DNA of 36,906 bases from Gemmatimonadaceae bacterium (GTDB taxonomy: Bacteria > Gemmatimonadota > Gemmatimonadetes > Gemmatimonadales > Gemmatimonadaceae), in contig JAIBBJ010000013.1 of assembly GCA_019694735.1 (NCBI GenBank), positions 1-36,906 of the forward strand, written 5' to 3'. Below, one piece after another: positions 31,843 to 36,906 of the stretch (positions are counted from its first letter, which is position 1; each line of letters begins with the position of its first letter). Position numbers and translations under genes: made by a program. The notes under the pieces were generated by a model, which was given only the letters and a program-made list of their open reading frames with translations, did not search any database and was not told the origin of the DNA.

Positions 31843-32808
31843 ATGCGGCCGATGCTCTTCGCCTTCTTCTATGGGATGGGGGCCTATGCCGTCTCCTTCC
31901 TGGACGGCCTGCTCGGGCTCAGCGCGTATCTGCTGCTCTTCGCGTTCCTGTTCGGTATCCCGTTCGGCATCGGCTACACCACCGCGCGCGGCTTGCAGCG
32001 CCACGACCGCACCGGCGCGCTGCTGGCGCCGCTCGTGCCGCTCGGCGCCATCCTGCTCGCACTCGTGATGTTCGGCTGGGAGGGATGGATCTGCATCGCG
32101 ATGGCCGCCCCGCTGGTGCTGGCCGGCGCCTTCACGGGCGGGCTGTGGGGCTGGATGCGCCGCGCCGTGCGGGGCCGACGCGAGCCGTTCGTGACCCTCA
32201 CCCTGCCGTTCCTCCTCATGCCGGTCGAGGCACAGCTCGTGCCGCGCGACCGCGCCGGCGCCTCGCAGACGAGCATCGACATTGCGGCCCCGCCGGCGCG
32301 CGTGTGGGAGGAGATCGCGTCGGTGGATTCCATCCGCCCCGAGGAACGGGCGCCCGCCCTGTACACCGCGATCGGCTTCCCCGCCCCGGTCGCCGCGACG
32401 CTCGACCGGCCCGGCGTCGGCGGCGTGCGCATCGCGACCTTCGCCTGGGGCATCCGCTTCGAGGAGACCGTCACCGCGTGGGTGCCGGGGCGCGAGCTCG
32501 CGTTCGCGATCCGCCCCGACTCGATCCCCGACCTCCCGACGCTCGACCCGCATGTCCGGATCGGCGGCGAGCACTTCGACGTGCTCGAGGGGCGCTACCG
32601 GATCGAGCCCCTCGCCGACGGGCGCGTGCGGCTGCACCTCGAGAGCCGCCACCGCGTGCGGACGCGCTTCAACGCCTACGCGGGTGCGTGGGCGGACCTC
32701 GTGATGGGGAGCGTGCAGCGCGGCATCCTGCACGTCATCCGCGCGCGGGCCGAGGCGCCGGCGGCGGCCACCGCGCGGCCGTCAGGGCCGGCGGTCAGAA
32801 CGCCTTGA
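31843..32808 (+). CDS. membrane protein with a C-terminal SRPBCC (START-like) domain
   Basis: This encodes 321 residues. Four membrane helices lie in the N-terminal 115 residues (MLFAFFYGMGAYAVSF, LLGLSAYLLLFAFLFGIPFGIGY, LLAPLVPLGAILLALVMFGW, CIAMAAPLVLAGAFTGGLWGW). The rest (about 135-305) is a SRPBCC ligand-binding fold: TSIDIAAPPARVWEEIASVDSI is the classic first strand and helix, and HLESRHRVRTRFNAYAGAWADLVMGSVQRGILHVIRARAEA the long C-terminal helix. The domain binds hydrophobic ligands in related polyketide cyclases. The pairing with four helices is known in unnamed proteins only. Its end overlaps paaD by 14 nt. The ATG at 31843 was preferred because it starts the first helix; an upstream in-frame ATG at about 31780 is possible. 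Confidence 0.8.
   Translation: MRPMLFAFFYGMGAYAVSFLDGLLGLSAYLLLFAFLFGIPFGIGYTTARGLQRHDRTGALLAPLVPLGAILLALVMFGWEGWICIAMAAPLVLAGAFTGGLWGWMRRAVRGRREPFVTLTLPFLLMPVEAQLVPRDRAGASQTSIDIAAPPARVWEEIASVDSIRPEERAPALYTAIGFPAPVAATLDRPGVGGVRIATFAWGIRFEETVTAWVPGRELAFAIRPDSIPDLPTLDPHVRIGGEHFDVLEGRYRIEPLADGRVRLHLESRHRVRTRFNAYAGAWADLVMGSVQRGILHVIRARAEAPAAATARPSGPAVRTP
32770..32795. terminator. hairpin at the convergent end of paaD and the SRPBCC gene
   Basis: 32770-32780 pairs with 32786-32795 over 10 bp with one bulge, loop GTCAG. For the reverse strand it begins right at the paaD stop; for the forward strand it lies within the last codons of the SRPBCC gene. It is another terminator-like structure embedded in coding sequence. 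Confidence 0.4.
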
Positions 32809-33328
32809 ACTCGTCGAACGGTTGCCGGCAGCTGCGGCAGACGTGGATGGCCTTGCAGGCGGTGCTGCCGAACTCGCTGCGGAGCTCGGTGTCGCGCGAA
32901 CCGCACCACGGGCACGGCACCGGCGTCCGCGCGCGCATCAGGGTGATGAGGCCGGCGGGCTCGGCCTTCCCCGGCGGCGCGATGCCGTAGCGGCGCAGCT
33001 TCTCGCGGGCCTCGGGCCCGATCCAGTCGGTCGTCCACGCGGGCGCGAGCACCGTCCGCAGCTCGACCCGCGGGGCGCCGGCGGCCGTGAGGGCGGCCGT
33101 GATGTCCCGCTCGATCTCGCGCATCGCGGGACAGCCGGAGTAGGTCGGCGTGATGGTGACCGCGACACCACCGTCCGGCGCGACGGTCACGTCGCGCACG
33201 ATGCCGAGCTCGACGACCGAGATCACCGGGACCTCGGGATCGGGTACCGTGCCGACGATGCGGAGGGCGTCGTCCTGCGTGAGCATCGGCGTGGCGCGCG
33301 CCGGACGGGCGGCGCGCGCTCCCGTCAC
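32795..33328 (-). CDS. paaD: PaaD, maturation factor of the phenylacetyl-CoA epoxidase
   Basis: This encodes 177 residues. A GTG start overlaps the paaC stop (GTGA); an ATG at residue 15 (33286) is the alternative. The N-terminal MIP18/DUF59 domain (about 18-120) has DPEVPVISVVELGIVRDV and Cys66 in SGCPA, seen in Fe-S carriers. The C-terminal zinc ribbon is CPWC...CRSC with Cys139, 142, 164 and 167 (and Cys158). PaaD supplies the iron-sulfur or di-iron centre maturation needed by the PaaABC(E) oxygenase. Last gene of the paaABCD operon; paaE does not follow. Confidence 0.95.
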   Translation of the reverse strand: MTGARAARPARATPMLTQDDALRIVGTVPDPEVPVISVVELGIVRDVTVAPDGGVAVTITPTYSGCPAMREIERDITAALTAAGAPRVELRTVLAPAWTTDWIGPEAREKLRRYGIAPPGKAEPAGLITLMRARTPVPCPWCGSRDTELRSEFGSTACKAIHVCRSCRQPFDEFKAF

Positions 33329-34170
33329 CAGGCGGCGCCCGGGTGCGACCGGGCGACGATCTGCATCGTCGCGAGCAGGTGCCCGAGGTGCTCGGTGTGC
33401 CGGCCGGTCCGGCCGCCGTGGCGCATGCCCGCATCGGCGGGGCGGACGAGCGTCGCGCGGGCGAGGACGTCATCCACGATCGCGTCCCAGCGAGGCCGGA
33501 TCGCGGCCGCGTCGAGCGCGATGCCGTGCGCGGCGACCGCCTCGTCCACGGCGTCGCGCCGGAACAGCTCGCCCGTGAAGCGCCACAGGTCGTCGAGCGC
33601 CCGCTGCACGCGCGCATGGCTCTCCGCCGTGCCGTCGCCGAGGCGCACCACCCACTCGCTCGAGTGCCGGAGGTGGTACTTGTCCTCCTTGAGCGCCTTC
33701 CCCGCGACGGCGGCCAGCCCCGGGTGCCCGCCCGCCGCCAGCGCCTCCCACACGAGCACGCTGTGCGCGTCGAACAGGAACTGGCGCACCATCGTGACGC
33801 CGAAGTCGCCGTTGGGCTGCTCGACGAGGAGGCAGTTGCGGAACTGCACGCCGTCGCGGAAGTAGGCGAGCGCGTCCTCGTCGCGGCCGCGGCCCTCGAC
33901 CTCGCCGGCGAGGCGCAGCAGGCTCGCGGCCTGGCCGATCAGGTCGAGCGCGAGGTTGGAGAGCGCGATGTCCTCCTCGAGGATCGGCCCGTGGCCGCAC
34001 CACTCGGAGAGCCGGTGCCCGAGGATCAGGCGGTCGTCGCCCAGGCGGAGCAGGCACTCGACGAGCGGGTCACCCAGGTCGGGCCCGCGCGCGCCGGCGA
34101 CGGGCCGCGTGCCGGCGCTGGCCTCGCCGGCGGCGATGCCGAGCTCCTCGTCCCCGTGCGCGGCGCTCAA
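33325..34170 (-). CDS. paaC: PaaC, structural subunit of the phenylacetyl-CoA epoxidase
   Basis: This encodes 281 residues. The start is a TTG at 34170 that overlaps the paaB stop (TTGA), preceded by GAAGG at about -8; no ATG or GTG fits upstream of the conserved part. The all-helical ferritin-like domain carries EDIALSNLALDLIGQA, KEDKYHLRHSSEWVVRLGDG and TEHLGHLLATMQ, typical of PaaC. It is longer than E. coli PaaC (248) by an N-terminal extension of about 25 residues (GEASAGTRPVAGARGPDLG). PaaC pairs with PaaA but lacks its own di-iron site. Confidence 0.92.
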   Translation of the reverse strand: MSAAHGDEELGIAAGEASAGTRPVAGARGPDLGDPLVECLLRLGDDRLILGHRLSEWCGHGPILEEDIALSNLALDLIGQAASLLRLAGEVEGRGRDEDALAYFRDGVQFRNCLLVEQPNGDFGVTMVRQFLFDAHSVLVWEALAAGGHPGLAAVAGKALKEDKYHLRHSSEWVVRLGDGTAESHARVQRALDDLWRFTGELFRRDAVDEAVAAHGIALDAAAIRPRWDAIVDDVLARATLVRPADAGMRHGGRTGRHTEHLGHLLATMQIVARSHPGAAW

Positions 34171-34472
34171 AAGACCTTCACGCCGCGCGGCACCTTGTAG
34201 AACTGCGGGTGCCGGTAGGCCTTGTCGTTGCCCGGGTCGAAGAACGGCCCGGCGTCGCCCGGTGCCGACGCGGTGATGGCGCTCGACGGGACCACCCAGA
34301 GGTTCACCGCCTCGCCGCGGCGCGCGTAGACGTCGCGCGCATTCTGCAGCGCGTGCTCGGCGTCCGTCGCGTGGAGCGACCCGGCGTGCTCGAACGGTTC
34401 GCCCTGATTCCCCTGCGTGAAGACCTCCCAGAGCGGCCAATGGCTGTCGCCGCCGATCGCGCCGGCGCTCAT
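34167..34472 (-). CDS. paaB: PaaB, bridging subunit of the phenylacetyl-CoA epoxidase
   Basis: This encodes 101 residues, normal length. [50 protein letters not shown] is the whole-family pattern, and the end ([16 protein letters not shown]) is diagnostic. PaaB joins PaaAC heterotetramers into the larger active complex and is needed in vivo. ATGA overlap with paaA, TTGA overlap with paaC. Confidence 0.96.
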   Translation of the reverse strand: MSAGAIGGDSHWPLWEVFTQGNQGEPFEHAGSLHATDAEHALQNARDVYARRGEAVNLWVVPSSAITASAPGDAGPFFDPGNDKAYRHPQFYKVPRGVKVF

Positions 34473-35434
34473 GCGGCCTCCGTGCTGCGCGCGGCCTGCT
34501 TGGCCTGGTGCGCGGTCGCCGCCTCGCGGACCCAGCGGCCCTCGTCGTGCGCGCGATTGCGTGCCGCCAGCCGCTCCTGGTTGCAGGGACCGTTGCCCTT
34601 GATGACCTCGTAGAACTCCGACCAGTCGATCGCCCCGAACACCCAGTTCTTGGTCTCCGGGTCGAAGCGGAGGTCGGGATCGGGGAGCGTCACGCCGATG
34701 GCCTGCGCCTGCGGGACCGTGAGGTTCACGAAGCGCTGACGGAGCTCATCGTTCGTCTTCCGCTTGACGCGCCAGCGGAGCAGTTCCGCCGAGTTGGGCG
34801 AGTCGGTGTCCGACGGGCCGAACATCATCAGGGCGGGCCACCAGAAGCGGTTGACGCTGTCCTGCAGCATCGCGCGCTGCGCCGGCGTGCCGGCCGCGAG
34901 CGTCGCGCAGAGCTCGTAGCCCTGCCGCTTGTGGAAGTTCTCCTCCTTGCAGATCCGCACCATCGCGCGGGCATACGGACCGTACGAGGTCTTGGCGAGC
35001 ACCGTCTGGTTCACGATCGCCGCGCCGTCCACCAGCCAGCCGATCACGCCCATGTCCGCCCAGGCGAGCGTCGGGTAGTTGAAGATGCTCGAGTACTTGG
35101 CGGTGCCGTCGAGCAGCTGGCGATAGAGGTCGAAGCGGTCCACCCCGAGCGTCTCGGTGCCGCAGTAGATGTAGAGCCCGTGCCCGGCCTCGTCCTGCAC
35201 CTTGGCGATGAGGCTCATCTTGCGGCGCAGCGACGGCGCGCGCGTGATCCAGTTCCCCTCGGGGAGCATGCCGACGACCTCGGAGTGCGCGTGCTGCGAC
35301 ATCATGCGCGTGAGCTGCCGGCGATAGCGCTCCGGCATCCAGTCCTTCGGCTCGATGCTCTCGCCGGCGGCGATGCGCGCCTCGAAGGCGGCGAGGAGCG
35401 CCGGGTCCTCCTGGGGGGTCGGCTTCGGGTCCAT
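34469..35434 (-). CDS. paaA: PaaA, catalytic di-iron subunit of the phenylacetyl-CoA 1,2-epoxidase
   Basis: This encodes 321 residues (E. coli 309). Di-iron ligands are visible in QDEAGHG (Glu82, His85) and [10 protein letters not shown] (Glu164-Glu165, His168). [16 protein letters not shown] and [11 protein letters not shown] are also strongly conserved. With PaaC it inserts one O atom of O2 into the aromatic ring of phenylacetyl-CoA. The reductase PaaE that feeds it is not in the window. The ATG lies 7 nt after a TATAGT hexamer on the reverse strand and has no ribosome binding site, suggesting a leaderless mRNA. Confidence 0.97.
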   Translation of the reverse strand: MDPKPTPQEDPALLAAFEARIAAGESIEPKDWMPERYRRQLTRMMSQHAHSEVVGMLPEGNWITRAPSLRRKMSLIAKVQDEAGHGLYIYCGTETLGVDRFDLYRQLLDGTAKYSSIFNYPTLAWADMGVIGWLVDGAAIVNQTVLAKTSYGPYARAMVRICKEENFHKRQGYELCATLAAGTPAQRAMLQDSVNRFWWPALMMFGPSDTDSPNSAELLRWRVKRKTNDELRQRFVNLTVPQAQAIGVTLPDPDLRFDPETKNWVFGAIDWSEFYEVIKGNGPCNQERLAARNRAHDEGRWVREAATAHQAKQAARSTEAA

Positions 35435-35455
35435 GCCGAAAACTATATTTGGCGG
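35435..35455. promoter_or_regulatory. 21-nt divergent promoter between paaA and the crotonase gene, likely leaderless both ways
   Basis: A shared AT element. Reverse strand: TATAGT (35447-35442), then TTTCGGC, then the paaA ATG at 35434. Forward strand: TATATT (35444-35449, also TATATTTG, the Bacteroidota-type TAnnTTTG box), then 6 nt and the ATG at 35456. The hexamers overlap, so polymerase could serve only one direction at a time. No clear -35 element is seen on either side. Confidence 0.55.
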
Positions 35456-36241
35456 ATGACCACGACCACCAGCGCCACGCCTTCGGTCCCGGAGGGCACG
35501 GTCCGGACCGAGACGCGGGACGGGATCGCCACCGTCGAGTTCGCGCATCCGAAGGGGAACTCCCTACCGGCGGCGCTCCTGAACGATCTCGCCGCCGCCA
35601 TCACCGCGGCCGGCGCCGACCCATCGGCGCGCGTGATCGTCCTCCGGAGCGCGGGCGGCTCCACCTTCTGTGCCGGCGCCTCGTTCGACGAGTTCACCGC
35701 GGTCGCGACGCCCGAGGCCGGGCAGGCCTTCTTCTCCGGCTTCGCCCGGGTGATCCTCGCGATGATCCGCGCGCCGAAGTTCGTGCTGGTCCGCGTGCAG
35801 GGCCGGGCGGCCGGCGGCGCGCTCGGGGTCATCGCGGCGAGTGACTACTCATTCGCGGTCCGGACGGCGCAGGCGAAGCTGAGCGAGCTGCAGGTCGGCA
35901 TCGGGCCCTTCGTGGTCGGCGTGGTCCTTGAGCGGAAGCTCGGGCAGGCGGCCTTCCAGCACCTCGGCGTGCACGCCGACTGGCACGACGCCGCCTGGTG
36001 CGAGCGGCACGGCCTGTACGCGATGCTCTGCGACGACACGGCGGGCCTCGACGCCGCGGTCGAGGCGCATGCGACGCGGCTCGCAGGCGCGAACCCGGAG
36101 GCGATGCGCGAGATGAAGCGGATCTTCTGGGCGGGCACCGAGGGCTGGGAGGCGCAGATGCGCGAGCGCGCCGCGATGAGCGGCCGGATGGTGCTCTCGG
36201 ACTTCACGCGCGAGGCGCTGGCGCGGTTCCGCGCGCGCTGA
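35456..36241 (+). CDS. enoyl-CoA hydratase/isomerase family protein linked to the paa operon
   Basis: This encodes 261 residues of the crotonase fold. Oxyanion segments are [14 protein letters not shown] and [19 protein letters not shown]. The Glu144 equivalent is present ([12 protein letters not shown]), but the second catalytic Glu (Glu164 in the rat enzyme) falls on His or Gln in [10 protein letters not shown], so water addition may be lost or altered. A related crotonase accompanies paa genes in Bacteroidota and might stand in for PaaF (2,3-dehydroadipyl-CoA hydratase), which is not otherwise present here. The divergent, shared promoter with paaA supports a role in the pathway; the reaction is not proven. 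Confidence 0.85.
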   Translation: MTTTTSATPSVPEGTVRTETRDGIATVEFAHPKGNSLPAALLNDLAAAITAAGADPSARVIVLRSAGGSTFCAGASFDEFTAVATPEAGQAFFSGFARVILAMIRAPKFVLVRVQGRAAGGALGVIAASDYSFAVRTAQAKLSELQVGIGPFVVGVVLERKLGQAAFQHLGVHADWHDAAWCERHGLYAMLCDDTAGLDAAVEAHATRLAGANPEAMREMKRIFWAGTEGWEAQMRERAAMSGRMVLSDFTREALARFRAR

Positions 36242-36257
36242 GTCCGCCAGCCGGCCC

Positions 36258-36287
36258 ACCGTCCGCATGAGGATATCGGCGGACGGT
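36258..36287 (+). terminator. terminator-like hairpin after the crotonase gene
   Basis: 36258-36266 pairs with 36279-36287 over 9 bp (core CCGTCCGC/GCGGACGG), 12-nt loop, followed by a modestly T-containing stretch (TTCGACCTTCTG). It sits 16 nt past the stop. Confidence 0.55.
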
Positions 36288-36338
36288 TCGACCTTCTGAC
36301 CCCCCGACCGTGGCTGGCGCGGTCATCGCGCGCGCCCC

Positions 36339-36344
36339 TACACT
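36339..36344 (+). promoter_or_regulatory. possible -10 box of the histidine kinase gene
   Basis: TACACT, about 48 nt before the ATG at 36392. No matching -35 hexamer is visible at 16-18 nt, so this is a weak call. Confidence 0.25.
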
Positions 36345-36391
36345 GAGTGGGCAGGGTTCCTCCGCTCCCCCCCCGTCGCACGGAGCGTTCG

Positions 36392-36906
36392 ATGACCGAC
36401 CACCTGGCCGACGCCCAGTTGCGCGCCGTGTTGGAGCACGCGCCCTCGGGTCTGCTGCTCACGGACGCCGGGGGCCGCATCCTCTTCCTGAACCGCGAGG
36501 TCGAGCGCCTCTTCGGCTATCCGCGCGAGGAGCTGCTGGGCGCGTCGATCGACCGGCTGGTGCCACCGGAGGTGCGCGCCGCCCACGCCGGCCAGCGATC
36601 CGGGTTCAGTACCACGCACGCCTCCCACGCGCATCGCCCGCTCGGCAGCGGACGCGACCTCACGGGCGTGCACCGCGACGGGCACGCGATCCCGGTCGAG
36701 GTGGGCCTCACGCGGATCGACGGAGGGGCCGAGCCACTCGTGCTCGCCGCCGTGCTCGACATCGCGGAGCGCACGCGGCTCGCGCAGGAGCACCGCCACC
36801 TCGAGGCGCGTCTCCGCCGCGCCCAGCAGCTCGAATCGCTCGGCACCCTCGCGGGCGGCATCGCGCACGACTTCAACAACATCCTGGGCGGGATCCTCGG
36901 CTACGC
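36392..36906 (+). CDS. PAS-domain histidine kinase (3' end cut by window)
   Basis: The frame is open to the window edge; 171 residues are present. There is no signal or membrane helix, so it is cytoplasmic as far as seen. A PAS domain covers about 8-125 ([49 protein letters not shown]), followed by a coiled linker and the H-box [20 protein letters not shown] with phospho-acceptor His159. The HDFNN form is that of the hybrid or PAS-rich kinases, often ending in a receiver domain, which cannot be seen. The signal and partner regulator are unknown; it is separated from the paa genes by a terminator. Confidence 0.93.
   Translation, partial: MTDHLADAQLRAVLEHAPSGLLLTDAGGRILFLNREVERLFGYPREELLGASIDRLVPPEVRAAHAGQRSGFSTTHASHAHRPLGSGRDLTGVHRDGHAIPVEVGLTRIDGGAEPLVLAAVLDIAERTRLAQEHRHLEARLRRAQQLESLGTLAGGIAHDFNNILGGILGY

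Noticed and set aside
36311-36331. TGGC-rich stretch before the kinase gene as a sigma54 promoter
   Set aside because: The GG/GC spacing of the -24/-12 elements is not met.
1-36906. CRISPR arrays, tRNA or rRNA genes, insertion sequences, integrases, attachment sites
   Set aside because: No spaced direct repeats, cloverleaf-like sequence, transposase motif or composition break was seen on reading both strands.

Overview
The window is about 37 kb of very GC-rich, densely coding bacterial chromosome. The evidence fits a free-living Gram-negative aerobe, most likely Gemmatimonadota or a close relative: GC-saturated third codon positions, outer-membrane and Tat/lipoprotein exports, a DUF4953-type zinc protease, a fused alpha/beta E1 dehydrogenase, and AT-rich promoter boxes set very close to start codons. 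The taxon is an inference from gene content; there is no rRNA. I see no tRNA, insertion sequence, CRISPR array, integrase or phage gene.

Left part (1-19434): the 3' end of hrpB; a small lipoprotein and a DUF1569/DinB-like protein; a DUF481 outer-membrane protein; a reverse-strand run of metzincin-type protease, PhoD-like phosphatase and DUF1648 membrane protein; a four-gene minor pilin operon (FimT/GspH, PilV, PilW, PilX types); an OsmC protein followed by a coiled-coil membrane protein; a large secreted nuclease with two lamin-tail domains; a Rieske lipoprotein translationally coupled to a four-helix membrane protein with four helix-edge histidines; and an M19 dipeptidase overlapping a DUF2177 membrane protein.

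Centre and right (19431-36241): aerobic phenylacetate degradation dominates. One reverse-strand operon runs paaG-paaH-paaI-paaJ-membrane cupin-paaY-paaZ (isomerisation, ring opening, beta-oxidation, thioester proofreading). A second runs paaA-paaB-paaC-paaD (ring 1,2-epoxidase and its Fe-S maturation factor). Each is divergent from a forward gene: paaG from a fused 2-oxoacid dehydrogenase E1, paaA from a crotonase-family protein. paaE (reductase) and paaK (CoA ligase) are not in the window. Between the two operons lie a phosphoribosyltransferase, a MATE exporter with a long leader, a small secreted protein and a membrane-anchored SRPBCC protein. The right edge cuts a PAS/histidine kinase.

Gene packing is extreme. 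Most operon junctions are 4-nt ATGA/GTGA/TTGA overlaps. Three convergent pairs overlap tail to tail, and several convergent junctions carry a strong GC hairpin, sometimes inside the coding ends. Starts of paaA, paaG and the crotonase gene sit 6-7 nt after a -10-like hexamer, suggesting leaderless transcripts. The least explained items are the Rieske/four-helix pair, the membrane cupin inside the paa operon, the MATE leader and the two-LTD nuclease.
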